Source: Turritopsis dohrnii (lineage: Eukaryota > Cnidaria > Hydrozoa > Anthoathecata > Oceaniidae). Taken from it: DNA of 64,000 nt. The stretch spans positions 1,178,001-1,242,000 of the forward strand of contig BQMF02000061.1 of the NCBI GenBank assembly GCA_027922465.2, written 5' to 3'. The first letter of the stretch is position 1. The number at the start of each line of letters is the position of its first letter. This document shows, in pieces, positions 21,790 to 33,629 of this stretch. A model generated the notes under the pieces. The model was not told the origin of the DNA, did no database searches, and saw only the letters and a program-made list of their open reading frames with translations. The translations under genes were made by a program, and so were the position numbers.

Positions 21790-23950
21790 TTTCGGACGTT
21801 TCAGATGTCATTTTGTGGTACGCACACTTTAACTGATTTTTAGAAATATGTAGTAATATTTAGGTTTGATAGCAAATTATTTTTTGATGTGAAAAAAAGC
21901 GTTTCAAAGAGTGGTGTTACTGCAAACTGCAACCTGCCACATAGACTTGATTGTGATTTTCTTATAGTTTCACCATGCTATACTTCCTGGTATCTATTTA
22001 AGAAAAAGAAGGTTACATGACATCGTTCCCTCAGATAGTTCCCAGCATCCCTCGATCCAACTAGTTTGGTAACCAGAACGACAAACCGATGGACATTGTT
22101 GCGTTGTTGCTCATTTTCTCCGGATGATTCCTGCACCATAGCTGGCTTACACACACCTACCTCACATTTTCAAGATGATCTCACGTTAGGTGAAATTCCG
22201 AATGCTTTTGCATTTATATGGGATGTTGAAGAAGATGGATGCGAAGAGAACACAATATTCTTCACATATTCTGCTATGCCCAACCCATCGTTTTCTTCTT
22301 GTGGGAATATTTACTCATGCATAGTAAACAGTAGTCAAGGATGTTTGGATGTGTGTGGATATCTAGAAAATGAAGAGAGTTATAAAGATTTTCAAAAGAG
22401 AACTTTAAAGACGATAGGAGGGAACCTCCACGGAAGAACCAGGTGTTTGTCAGTCTCACATAGAATGGCTGTAACTATCACAAACCTTCGAATGATGCAG
22501 CACGACCTGGAAAACTGTATTCTAACTTGCTGGAAAGTTTCCGATGATTTCACGTTAAGACATTCATGGACAAGAGAAATACAGAAGGTATTCAGTGGAG
22601 TCAGGCTAAATGATATTAGACTTCAAAGTTGTGTCATTTCACCTATGTCGAAGGTCATTGGTGTTTTGCTAACAAAGTAAAAGATCCCAAGATCCTTCCG
22701 TTTTTGGTTCAACTGTTTGACCTAAAAATCAAACGGATTGTTGGCTATCATCGATACTAAAAAACCCGATCAAACATTTCAATTGAATTTGCTTGCTTCT
22801 CTTCAATTTGAAAATGGAACGTCAACTTACCAACGTCCAATTGTATTCGCTTTCTTTTCTGACGTCGCCGTCAGTGACGCCGTTATTGCTGTCGGCTATC
22901 AAAGAAAGTTTGGTATTATGAACGTTCAACGTGACGGCGGTTTGTTTTTACCAGACCGAGATGATGGTATCAAGCATGTAGATTCTATTCAAAGAATCGA
23001 TCTTATATGTCTACAAGTTCAGTTACCGGTAATGTTTACATATATGCGGTCGACTCGAACTACGAATTGTTATATACACTTTCAAGAAAAACTCAACACA
23101 TCCACGCTACTTTTTCATCATTTTCTTCTTCATCAGAGGAGTTGGTTGTTAGTTACAGTGATGGTGTTGTCAGCATTTGGCAGTTACCACGCATCATGAA
23201 CTTAAAAGAAATATGTCGATTGAAAATATTGACGGTGATGGCGCTTGATCGTATTCAAAGTTTGGATATTCCAAAGAAATTGATTGAATTTTTGTCATTC
23301 AACTGTAAAATAAGTGATTGACTTTTTTTGTAAAGAATGCGTATTTTAAAATGTTTTCTTCGTGAATTAGGTAACCCTGTATCGTTTCCATAGTGTGTTT
23401 ATCTCGTTTCCATGGTGATTTTGCTTTCAAACCACCTGACTGTATGGTGAAAAGTTTCTTCAAAACATTTGAAAGAACAAGGCAAGAGTTGCTCATTGTG
23501 CTCGATCATCCGAATAAGGTTTTCGCCATGAACGTTTGAGTAATGAAATAATTTTTTCTATTTATTTGAATCGGATTAGCATCGGATCATTACCTGTGCG
23601 CCAACAACACAATACACCTTGTGTTAATGATTGAGCACGGGAGATTCGGTTGTCATGGTATAGCATATTGAAAACGAGGTAGAGCATGATAAAAATATTG
23701 CGCAATCAATTACGGGAAAGGTGTATTGCGATTCAAGCAGATCGCAGATTTTCAAAAAGTGAACAAGTTACAACTGATTCTTCTCCAGATCGAAAATTTT
23801 GCACCCAATAAACGTTTCGGTCGTAACATCAGCCATATTTGTTTATATAATACTGATGAGGATATTTTTTTCAGCTCCTACTGTGTTCAGTGGAAATAGT
23901 TTTGCCTTTTAGTCGGATTGGATCAGTGGAAAACATTAACAGAAATGTAG
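21790..23950 (+). repeat. Segmental duplication, copy 2
   Basis: Direct repeat of 1655-3740 including the WD40/SOCS frame and both flanks. Indels in the flanks (for example extra sequence at about 23590-23740) show it has diverged. Confidence 0.85.
22066..23321 (+). pseudogene. WD40/SOCS-box gene, copy 2, disrupted
   Basis: Nearly the same sequence as 1941-3122, but with frameshifts and insertions. The 5' end is altered by a 1-nt change around 22090-22115, an extra stretch of about 60 bp at 22671-22730 brings in a stop at 22678-22680, and further shifts at about 22945-23010 move between frames. The SOCS-box end LKEICRLKILTVMALDRIQ is preserved in the last frame (to 23321). Selection appears relaxed, so this is a pseudogene from duplication rather than a retrocopy, because the non-coding flanks are duplicated too. 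Confidence 0.85.
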
Positions 23951-24953
23951 GAAGGGTCTACACGTTTTTAAAAGAAACAAGTTTTTTAGCAACACTAGTA
24001 AATTTTCTCAAAAAGTAAAGCAACAGTTACCAGAATCTTAGATAAATTAACAACATGCAATTTTGTAATGATCATCCAGCACTAGCACAGCTACAGCACA
24101 TTTCTTAAAATTGTTACACTAGGTTTTACGCTCTTTTAATATTTGAATGTCTTAGATCTTAGATACTTCAATTAAACTATTGAGAAACGTACGCAAAGGT
24201 TTTCAAAATGGGGCACATATCTATTTTTGATTAATGCTTAGCAACAAATTAAGCAACATCATTACTAACTTCTGACTTTGGTTGCTTATAAATAGATGTG
24301 TACTGATACAAAAACATAATGCGAAATGACACTTGAAGATTCAATTCTCAGAAGGTTTTCCAGACCATCTTCTTTAATGTTTTTGCTTTCATGAGATCGA
24401 GGGGCATGCCACTCGTTGCTACTGTCGTCACAAAAACAAATTCTACAAATGATTACGTTGCAAAACGCAGCAAAAATTTTTCTTCTTATAAAACAATATT
24501 GAAGTTAGCACAGTGAAGATGCATTTGTTGTTGTGGTTGTTGTTGTTGCTGTTGTTGTTGATGTTTTGAACATTTAAGGAAGGACACTTCTATGTACTAT
24601 AAAACGTTGAGGTTAAATACTTGAAAAAGAAGTCGACTAAAATATCAATTCATTTCTAAAAAACAAACATAATACATGCATTTAGATTTCTCAGAATTGA
24701 TAAGAATTAGAATCGACTGAGTCATATCACAAAATAACAAACATTTCCTTAAGAGTATGTTCATCTGGTAAATCGTAACATCTATAAAAGTATTTGAACA
24801 AATAAGGCTTACCCTCACTAACCCAAACACACTTCACAAGGTTCATACTGTAAAGTCTTATGGTAACGATTTGTTAGACGAACACGTTGTAACTGAACCA
24901 GTTCATAGACTGGATTGTCTATTCAAGCCTTTGTTGTTGTTTTTCTCGCCATA
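23951..24953. other. Spacer with array-flank sequence
   Basis: Contains a (GTT)n microsatellite at about 24527-24560. The final part (TAACTGAACCAGTTCATAGAC near 24889) matches 31390 onwards and 3940 onwards, that is, the array unit just before the transposon insertion point. Confidence 0.5.
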
Positions 24954-27880
24954 TAGTGAGGGAAAATCGTGCAAAAATTGTGCTTTTGAAGATAGAAGCA
25001 TGAAATTTGGTGAACATAATATTTATCAAAATCTGAAAGTTTTGAGACTGGGAGCCACTTTCAAAATTTTCGTTCTGTGTAATTTACAGACCAGAATACG
25101 TTTCCATAGCAACAAAAAAATTTTTGCACAAAATATATACTATCATATATCATTAGAAAGCTCTTGATATAAGGATAAAAAGTCAATAAAGAACCTTACC
25201 CTAAAAATGAGTTGGTAACGAGTTATAAAAGATCAAACGTTTACGAATTCAGGGGGTCAGCGGAAGCTTTTTGCATCAGTTTCATTAATTTTTTGGTCTT
25301 TTCTTTCAAAAAAAATCGAAAATTAGCTCTTATTAAATGAATTTAAGTTGCAGAATAGGTAGAAACCAGAAAAAGCAAAAGGAAAACTCTCCAGAAAGAA
25401 AAACTAGAATCACACAAATCATTATTTTACCCCCTGGAAATCTACGCTTTCACTTTAATTCACCTTAAGACAGAGTTTCAACAAAATAAAAGATATATTT
25501 TTACTCTAATATTTGCATGTGCTGCTTAATAATAAAGATATTTAAATATTAATCTATGGTAGATGAAATACAGTTCAGTCATTCAATGACTCGCAATCAC
25601 CCCCACATTTACAAAGCTCAGTGCAATTCAACGACGCATTTCGGCATTTGTATCGACCTCTGCATCCTTTCTCTTTGTTGCAACCACATCGAATCAACTC
25701 CTTGCAAATACTGGAGGCTTCCGGTATGGTAGTCCACACGATACTGTAACCATTTTCAATCAGCTTCCATCCCCACTCGTTTGGATCGGGAAGATGTTGT
25801 GTTTTATTCAGCGATTGGCCCCAGCAGTGCACACCCTGATATATTGCTCGCTTAACGTGTTGACGTAGCGCGTCAGCGGATGGTGGTATTCCTTCTAACG
25901 ATCTACCCTTCCTTGCAAAAAGCACTTTCCTCAATTCATTTACAGAAGATGTGGTGTTTGTACGGTCGTATAGTAACACAACAAACCACTCAATGGTTGA
26001 AAAACAGCCTGATAAAGTATCGATGGAAGGCGAATTCACAATCATGGCAAAAGCACCCGTTAAATCTTCCAGAAGGTTCCAAGTCTTCCAGACTACCTTC
26101 TTTCCTCTGCCACCAAAAAACGAGACTTGATCGCACCCACTGAATGCATGGAAAAGGGGCATACAAGAACTTTTTGATGTGCCAAGTGTGTGTACCAGGG
26201 AATGAATTGGTATGTATCGAAAATTTTTACCAGTTCCAAATGCTATCCAAAGCTCATTTAAGGATAAGTGAGGGAACATACCCATTGCAATAATGACCAC
26301 ATCTGTATCAACGGTTCGGATTGACACTTTATTCATCCCTGAACAGCCAGCATCCTTCGCATGAAGAAGCATGCGTGTGTCAGCTTCTTCATGGTTTGAA
26401 GGAGATATCAGGGACAAATCATAGTACGCGTTGGTCATTGCTGAAGATTCGACAGTAGTCACAATAATTTTGTTTGTTGGAATCGCCAGTATTTCTTTAG
26501 GAAGGAAAATGAATAACTCCTTCTTGTTATCATCAAGGCGAAGAAATGAGAACCAATTTCCTGGTATCCTTGAATTTGCAAGTACTCTTCTTCTCACTCC
26601 TTGACCTGAATATAATAAGACAAATTTTTAAAGAATTTGAGTAACTAAGCACACTTTGTATACAGAAATTATAGAATAACCTCTTTTGCATCTGGCAGCT
26701 GATTTCAGAGAATTCTTTAGGTACACGTCCCAAACAACATCGATGCGTGATGAGTTGATCAGCTGTTGTTCAATATACGGCTTGAAAGTGTTATCCGCGT
26801 ACTCCTTGAATGTTACAGCACCATTCGGTTTCAACATGTTGACAATTGCAGCTCCATCTAACACTATACAATCGACAGCAACGTTATCAGACAACGAAGG
26901 TATTACATCTTCTAATCACTGAAGAAGATCTGATTTAGCGCCGGATCGTAACTCGCCATTCTTTGAGAGAGCTGGTGGAGTAGAACAATTTTCATGCTCA
27001 AAAAACTCATCCAAATTTCCATGTCGAACTTGGCAGGCAATATAAAGTTGTGAAAAGAGCTGACAACTTTTCTTTAGCGTTGTTACTTCATTGTTCTTGG
27101 AAATGCTTCTTCGGACTTGAAATTTGAAGATGAAACATTTGTTGGCTGAAATTGTATCGAAAACACTTTTCTTTTTTGTTTTCAATCGCTCTTCGATGAA
27201 CTTCGAATACTGATCCTTTCCAATCTTTTCGACGTTGTTCAATACTTCTATAGCCTTTGGACCAGCAATATTTCTAGTATCTAGGGCTATTAAATCTGGA
27301 GAGTCCTCCTCGAAAGGGTTTCCAGCTTCTTCGATGGTAGTTACCAAGCTCTTAACAATGTTTTCTTCTAAATATACAGCATAAATCAGGGGGTCAAATA
27401 TTCTACATTTCAAGGAAAAACATTAACGCATGCTGGTGTAAAAACACAACCAGCGATAAAATTTTCAAAGAGTGTCTTGGGCTACACTTATTTTCGCATT
27501 TTACAACAATTTATGTATTTTATAAAACAAAAATAAAAGGTCAATGAATTTTTTTATTAGCCGCAACCCCTTGAATTTTAAAACATTAAATGGCTCATAA
27601 CTCCTTACAAGTTCGTTTTCAACTAGATGTTTTTTAGTAATTTTTGTTGCATTTTAAAACAGCTTTCTAATGATATATAATAAAGTATGTTTTTGGCCAA
27701 AAAAAATTTTTTTGCTATGGAGCTTCATTCTGGTCTGTAAAATACACATGTGATGAAAATCACGAATGGCTCCCAGGCTGAAAATATTCCAATTGTGAAG
27801 AACACTCACTGTACCAAATTTCATGCTTCTATCCTTAAAAGCACAATTTTACTACATTCTTGCACAATTTGCCCTCACTA
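24954..27880 (-). mobile_element. 2.9-kb DNA transposon with long TIRs carrying a PIN-like/CXC protein
   Basis: Ends TAGTGAGGG... and ...CCCTCACTA. The terminal inverted repeats are about 300 bp and diverged: 24954-25310 and 27500-27880 share strings such as GAAGCATGAAATTTGG, TTTACAGACCAGAAT and TATATCATTAGAAAGCT. Target duplication is ATA, or TA if the ends are read as GTGAGGG. The other array units near 3990-4030 and 31440-31470 show the same flank uninterrupted, so this is a true insertion. Superfamily unresolved: the nuclease-like region recalls Academ (XPG-type), the CXC tail recalls KDZ-type elements. Confidence 0.8.
25575..27413 (-). pseudogene. Transposon protein: PIN/XPG-like domain plus C-terminal CXC zinc domain; one in-frame stop
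   Basis: Two exons on the minus strand. Exon 1 is read from about 27413 (no ATG; a splice acceptor ATATTTAG lies near 27370) to 26681. An intron of 75 nt at 26606-26680 (GT-AG) follows, then exon 2 to 25575. An in-frame TGA at 26916-26918 splits exon 1. Visible blocks: VDCIVLDGAAIVNML, SNHEEADTRMLLHAKDA, VSIRTVDTDVVIIAMG, LFHAFSGCDQVS, and a cysteine-rich end CGCNKEKGCRGRYKC..CTELCKC of tesmin/TSO1 CXC type. EEAD and DTDV are spaced like the acidic residues of PIN/FEN nucleases (inference). The upstream start is missing, so this copy is probably dead. Such proteins are common, unnamed, in invertebrate genomes. Confidence 0.75.
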
Positions 27881-28675
27881 ATAATCTCGCTAAAATAAAC
27901 TTTCTTGTATGATCGATGAACTTGGGGCACTGCAATTCGCGATGGACTAAAGGCTATTATGATCTTTTTATTAATGAGAAAAAATCGAATTCTCGGAAAG
28001 GCAGTTTATCAATCTGTTTATCATATTGCCCTTAAAATCACAGGAAATATTTCACTTACCTTAATGATTCAATGGCATTTAGCATCTCACACTGCATTTT
28101 GATCATTTTGATAAGGGTATTGCGAGTTGCCCCCCCCCCCCCCCCCCCCCCCCAGATGTATAACACTGGCAAAACATCGCAAAAGTTTCTTTCAGTAAAA
28201 GTATCTTTTCGTTTACACACCGTCAAAAAAGAAAACATCATCATCTAGTTTTAGAATAAATACATTCTTGATTGAACTTTTTCTGTTAACAAAAACACAT
28301 GATGATGTTGATTACAATATATTCGTTTGACAAATCGGAGTTTACGGTGTAAACCTTATCAAATGTGTTTGGGTTAGTAAGGATAAGGCTCAGGGCTGGC
28401 CTCATTTGTTCAAATACTTTTATAAGTGTTTTCACAGTATTCATGTAATGATAACGAGATGAATTGTCATCTGATTGTAATTTTCAGATGAACATACCCT
28501 TAACTGAATGACAGGAATCAAATTATTTATTTGATACTTCACAAGAAAAACCTCAAAGTACAACTTAAGAATTGGTCTTCTCAATAATACCTCACAAGGG
28601 ATGCCGTAGGCTACATTATACACAAATTTGTTTCTTTCCTTTCAACAATAAAAAATAGTCTCTCTATGGTAAAAA
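27881..28675. repeat. 3' flank of A2 (array unit) with a C24 tract
   Basis: Matches 4030 onwards/13506 onwards and 31480-32100. A run of 24 C at 28130-28153 replaces sequence present in the other copies; it may be a real poly-C tract or a place where the assembly is unreliable. Confidence 0.7.
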
Positions 28676-28969
28676 CTAAAAGATCTTCTTGACTTGTGCC
28701 ACGAATGAGCTATCTTTCACAGGCATCGAATCATCTCTTCCTGTATTACAAGGCTTGCACATTGGGAGGATGAACACAGATGAACTTGTGCCGAGTTGTA
28801 CATGCGCACCGTCTTCCGCTGTTCTGTTACATCCGACGATACTGCAAGTATCTGGCCAACGTTCCCCAGTTTCATTCTCCCAATACTTCTTCCAAGAGAT
28901 CTTCCCTGACGCGTGATGTTTTGCTGTGTCTGGAACATTTTCTGCAAAAAACCCTTCCCCAAGTTCCAT
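28676..28969 (-). CDS. Gene A2: CX4C-GAHV-CX2CN small protein, 97 codons
   Basis: ATG at 28969, single exon, same length as A1. Reads MELGEGFFAENVPDTAKHHA, SWKKYWENETGERWPDTCSI, VGCNRTAEDGAHVQLGTSS, FILPMCKPCNTGRDDSMPV. All the putative metal ligands (C-x4-C, H of GAHV, C-x2-C) are kept. The W of the DDWMPV motif is replaced by S, the only change in a block that is otherwise fixed in A1. Downstream B2 starts 1.2 kb to the right in the same orientation. Confidence 0.75.
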   Translation of the reverse strand: MELGEGFFAENVPDTAKHHASGKISWKKYWENETGERWPDTCSIVGCNRTAEDGAHVQLGTSSSVFILPMCKPCNTGRDDSMPVKDSSFVAQVKKIF

Positions 28970-29856
28970 TGTGTATTCTCAATATTAGAATGTGATCAAG
29001 ATAGTGTCAGTTTATCGAAGAAAATGTTTGTAATTGTTTGAAATTTTGTATCTTTGTATTTTTGTTTGTGTGTTTTAAATAAAGAATTATACTTTACAAA
29101 GTTGGCAAGATATACTAAAAGAAGAACAGTTACTTCCTCTACAACAGGTATGAAGTGCTAACATATTCATCTTTTTTGTTTTTTCTGAGAAAATGGTGTT
29201 GTTTCTTGGAATTCGAGTTTTATCATTCATAAGTAAGACGTTTTTACACAGTTGAACAGCATACAATAAAAAGAGCAAGCATAGAATTGTTACGTATAAT
29301 GGTACAATTAAACACATACCTTCCCTTCAAGCATTCACAAGTTCTGAAACGGTGCATTATTAACAATCTAGAAACCCTGGGTTTGAGGTTGTTTTATCAA
29401 ATCATTTTCCTTATAAGTTATAATGCCTCTTAAAGTAGGTTCCCGCTGGTCGACGAAGCTTGTCGGATTTCATCCAAATGAGTTTGCAAATAAAAATGGC
29501 GTCCTCAATGAACATTGTGAGGTAAATACATGAGTTCACTTTGTCAATTTTTTTCATAAAAGTGCGATTTATCAAAAAAAAAACTTTTAAATTATTATAT
29601 GGTTACACATTCTGAATGATAACTGTTCAACGACCAGATAACCGCATGTGTGGTTCTTGACTTATGGTAAATTAAGTCACTGTTGTCCGAATTTGTTTTG
29701 TCCAATCAGGTACGTTGGGAGAGCTGGATTGATTTTAAGAGAAGATTGACCCAAATTGAAAATAACAAAACAATTTCGGGACTTAAATTTCAACAACAAA
29801 AAAGTACAAGAAAGTTGAAAAAGACATAAATGGTTCTTAAATGTGAATTCATTCAT
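28970..29856. repeat. A2-B2 spacer (array unit), one copy of the 78-bp motif
   Basis: No gene. It holds the A2 5' region, one CAACAGGTATGAAGTGC unit at about 29142, and the B2 3' flank. At under 900 bp it is the ancestral A-B spacing, matched by A3-B3. Confidence 0.7.
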
Positions 29857-30201
29857 CTACGGGTATCCGTAACAAGCATCATTGCCTCTTGCATCATAAG
29901 GCGTGATTAATGCTGCGAAGGAACCAGGTGCCACCGGCATCCAATCAGTTCTTTGTAAATTACAATCATGACAAGTTGGAAGAATGTACATATCGGAATC
30001 TTGAAATGAGTATGTCGTTCGAAGATTTACGTGTGCACCGTCAGTAGCCATCTTACCACACCATTGAATACTGCAAATAAAAGGCCAAGGTCGCCCTGTT
30101 TTCTTGACCCAAAATTGCTTCCATGTCCCTTGTCTAGAATGACACACTACTGTGCCTGAAACATTTCTCGCCAAGTAACCGTTTCCAAGCATCGTTGCCA
30201 T
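29857..30201 (-). CDS. Gene B2: CX4C-GAHV-CX2CN small protein, 114 codons
   Basis: ATG at 30201 (AAAAATGGCAACG). Protein MATMLGNGYLARNVSGTVVC, GTWKQFWVKKTGRPWPFICS, DGAHVNLRTTYS, MYILPTCHDCNLQRTDWMPV, and a tail ending GNDACYGYP, three residues longer than B1. One notable change is CSIQWCG for CSIQGCG: the cysteine spacing is kept. Intact and very close to B1, which suggests either recent duplication or conversion between copies. Confidence 0.75.
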   Translation of the reverse strand: MATMLGNGYLARNVSGTVVCHSRQGTWKQFWVKKTGRPWPFICSIQWCGKMATDGAHVNLRTTYSFQDSDMYILPTCHDCNLQRTDWMPVAPGSFAALITPYDARGNDACYGYP

Positions 30202-31470
30202 TTTTGAAAAGAAAAAATAAAGTTTCTTTTAAACCTAAAGTGTCTACGTGATTCAAGATAGAAAAAGCAACAAATAGCCACAATTCAAAAGTTTCTCGGA
30301 AATTAATTTCCTAGAATTGAATAGTAAAGACGCTTTGTGCGAGTTGTACAGCAAGCAGAAAAAACAAGAAACTCATGGAGTGATGAATTGCTTGTTACAG
30401 CGTCACAGTTCGTAATTTTGTTTTCATGTGCCTAAACGGAGAAGTAAACAATTTGATTCAGTATAAATTTGTTATTTTATGAAAAACATAGAGATCTAAC
30501 AGATCGGTGTCTCGATTCTTTTAAATGAAAAACTTTGTGAATCTTACCTGGGATATCGAGGAAATGATTCATGCAACTTAATTTCAAACGAAAATATTAA
30601 ATATTAAAGCATAGTGTAGGATAGTAAGTATAGTATAGCTTATAGTTTTGTGAGATAGTTTCATTTACCTTAAGGAATGAAAAGGATGATTGTTTCGTAT
30701 GGTTGAATTTGAGAAATGTCCCTTATATTTCTTGAAAATTAAAGTGAGAAAGTGAGATCAAAACAAACTATAAAAAAAGACGAAGAAAATGCTTTCTCCA
30801 CAGTTTCTGCGAAAATATACGTTAACAGGAGTCTCAGGGTGGGATACGCGGGACTCACTACAAAATTATTTGAGAAATACTTTTTAGGTCTTTCCATTTA
30901 TGGATTTTGCTATTCATACAGACTTTTTATCTGAACAAACACCTCTTGATCTCTCATTGAATTCTTGGGCATCAAAGTTACAATAAGAGCTGCGACGTTG
31001 GACATTGTTTAAACATTGATATGGACCGACATTTTCACACTTACAAAATTCAGTAGACTCTCTATAGCTCGACTTTCTAACTGGAACCTCTCCTTAACTC
31101 AAACAATTTGTTTGCCACGCTGAAAAATTTCCTTATAAATGTTTTTAATTAACTCTCTATAGTGGAATATTTGAGAGAGTTTTTCCTGTCCCACGGATTA
31201 TTTTCCCGATATTACTGTAACATTTTGACTTGTGTCTGGAGCATTGAATATGGAACAAGACAATTGCATCACATATGTTTTGTTTGCCTGTTGTTAACAT
31301 TGCTTACCTTTGCTTTGACATTATCACAGGGGCCTTGCTTAATTCCAAATTAAAATTGATTGTTAAATGAATGACTTTTTTTTTCGCTAAACATTGTAAC
31401 TGAACTAGTTCGTAGACTCGATTGTCTATTCAAGCCTTATTATTTTTATTCACGATATTCTCACCTTAAA
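30202..31470. repeat. 5' flank of B2 and unit junction
   Basis: Array sequence; the block at 30750-31000 recurs beside every B gene. Around 31070-31170, CAGTAGACTCTCTATAG and TAACTCTCTATAGTGG look like a worn Tigger-type MITE. The stretch 31390-31470 is the uninterrupted counterpart of the CXC-transposon insertion site. Confidence 0.55.
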
Positions 31471-32108
31471 CTTTCTGTATGATCGATCAACTTAGGGTAC
31501 TGCAAACCGCGATGGACTAAAGGCTACTGTGAACTTTGTATTATAGAGAATGAATCGAATTCTCGGAAAGACACTTCAAAATCAAGATGTCCTGAGCGTT
31601 TATCAACCCTTTTAAAACATTGTTTACTATAGGGAGTTTTTATTTACAATCTCAGAATGTATTTTACGTAGTATTCTTAGCATAATGTCGGAATGTAGGA
31701 GCTTACGGTGCATTTAATAATTTTGATAAACTGATTTCCACTTTTCTGACATATGTATAACGTGGTCAAAACATCACAAAGGTTTCTTTCGTCAAAAGTA
31801 CCTTCTAAACTATATGTATTAAAAAAGAAAGCATTATCATCTACTTTCAACTTCCTTGATGTTTTCTGTTGATATAAACATATGTTTATGTGGATTTTGA
31901 TTAACTGAATGACTGTAATCAACTTCAGTATAAGAATCTCTCAAAATTGCCTTAATAAAAATGAAAATAACAACAATAATCTCAAAGTACCACTTAGGAA
32001 ACGAGGATTATCAATAACATCTCACAAGGAACAACAATGGGACACAATTCGTCATCAAATTTGTTTCTTTCCTTTCAACAATAAAAAATAATCTGTCTAT
32101 GTTAAACC
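31471..32108. repeat. 3' flank of A3: uninterrupted counterpart of the TTAA insertion site
   Basis: Aligns to 4030-4246 and then directly to 13506-13890 with no 9.25-kb element between. The target reads CTTAGCATAATGTCGG near 31677, where copy 1 has TTAA. Confidence 0.8.
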
Positions 32109-32402
32109 CTAAAAGTTCTTCTTGACTTGTGCCACGAATGAGCCATTTTCCACAGACATCCAATCATCTCTTCCTGTATTACAAGGCTTGCATATTGGGA
32201 GGATGAACACAGATGAACTTGTGTCGAGTTGTACGTGCGCACCATCTTCCGCTGTTCTGTTACATCCGACGATACTGCAAGTATCTGGCCAACTTTCTCC
32301 GGTCATATTCTCCCAATACTTCTTCCAAGAGATCTTCCCAGACGCGTGATGTTTTGCTGTGTCTGGAACATTCTTCGCAAAATATCCTTCCCCAAGTTCC
32401 AT
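32109..32402 (-). CDS. Gene A3: CX4C-GAHV-CX2CN small protein, 97 codons
   Basis: ATG at 32402, single exon. Reads MELGEGYFAKNVPDTAKHHA, KKYWENMTGESWPDTCSIVG, TAEDGAHVQLDTSS, FILPICKPCNTGRDDWMSVE. Differences from A2 are scattered single changes without indels, all outside the putative Cys/His ligands, the pattern expected of a gene kept under constraint. Confidence 0.75.
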   Translation of the reverse strand: MELGEGYFAKNVPDTAKHHASGKISWKKYWENMTGESWPDTCSIVGCNRTAEDGAHVQLDTSSSVFILPICKPCNTGRDDWMSVENGSFVAQVKKNF

Positions 32403-33289
32403 TGTGTATTCTCAGTATTAGAATGTGATCAAGGTAATGGCAGTTTATCGAAGAAAAATGTTTGTACAGCTTTTGAAATTTTGGAACTTTTCTGTTTTGT
32501 GCGGTATTTTATATAAACCAATACACTTTACAAAGTTGGCAGGAGACACTAAAAGAAGAATTCGATAGAAATGTTGATTTACTTCTTGTACAATAGGAAT
32601 AGAGTGCCGTACTTATCTTTTCTATTTTTTCTAAGAAAATGGTGTTGACTTAGAACCAATCACAATTGCCCAACACACAATAATCCTCCGACTGAAATAG
32701 CAATTAGTCTGCGTTTAGAGTCTTTATCTACACTTTTTTGCAATTAGTCTCTTCCTTGTGACTATGCTTAGCAGCTAAAATATATTTTAAAATGCATTTG
32801 GAAAATTTTTTATGTGGAATTTCCCACAGTTTACTGAAATTGACACTAAAACATTCTCAGGATGTATATTTTTCATGTAAAATTCTCAACACATTTTGTT
32901 CTATTTGTAACAATTCATTACTTTTAAAATTAATTACAGGCTAAATCTTTTGCAATGTGTTTAACTATCAACATCAGAAAGCTTAGTCAAGACGTACTAT
33001 CAAGTAGAAAAACGAACAAATCTAAAAACAAATTTAAAGACGTTCTTATGTTAGATGTAAATACAAACAAAGTAATACTGCCAAGCCAAGATAATACAGT
33101 TCTAGTATAACTGCCATCCTAAAGAATGCTTTTCTATTGACGTTAGGACAGATGGGTTGATTTTAGGAAGAGGTTGACTCAAGATGAAAATAACCAAACA
33201 GATTCAAGACTTAAACTTTCAAAAGAGAAAATTACAAGAAAGTTGAAAAAAATTTATAGTTTTTAAATGTATATTTATTTTGACAAATT
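32403..33289. repeat. A3-B3 spacer (array unit)
   Basis: No gene. A diverged 78-bp motif lies near 32575-32645. About 32650-33110 has no counterpart noticed elsewhere and contains no ORF. Confidence 0.55.
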
Positions 33290-33629
33290 TCAGTAACAAG
33301 CTTCATTGCCTCTTCCATCATAGGGCGTGATTATTGCTGCGACTGAGCCAGGTTTTACAGGCATCCAACCAGTTCTTTGTAAATTGCAATCATGACAGGT
33401 TGGAAGAATGTAGCTACTTATTGGAATCTGGAACTGAGTATGACGTTCCAAGATTTACGTGTGCACCATCAGTAGCCATCTTGCCACACCCTTGAATACT
33501 GCAAAACGAAGGCCAAGATCGTCCTGTTTTCTTGAGCCAAAATTGCTTCCACGTTCCTTGTCTTGATTGACATGCTGCTGTACCTGGAACATTACTCGCC
33601 GAATAACCATATCCAAGTGTCTTCTCCAT
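33290..33629 (-). pseudogene. Gene B3: frameshifted CX4C-GAHV-CX2CN gene
   Basis: ATG at 33629; reads MEKTLGYGYSASNVPGTAAC and on through CSIQGCGKMATDGAHVNLGT to VPDSNK, then a stop at about 33414. A small net insertion at about 33410-33417 shifts the frame; the other frame continues YILPTCHDCNLQRTGWMPV and ends ACY with TGA at 33290-33292. Homology thus runs through the whole gene. The second cysteine pair is lost from the primary frame, so a truncated, probably non-functional product is expected. Confidence 0.8.

Noticed and set aside
24871..25167. 98-codon plus-strand ORF
   Set aside because: It lies across the left TIR of the CXC transposon and has no protein-like conservation; a chance frame.
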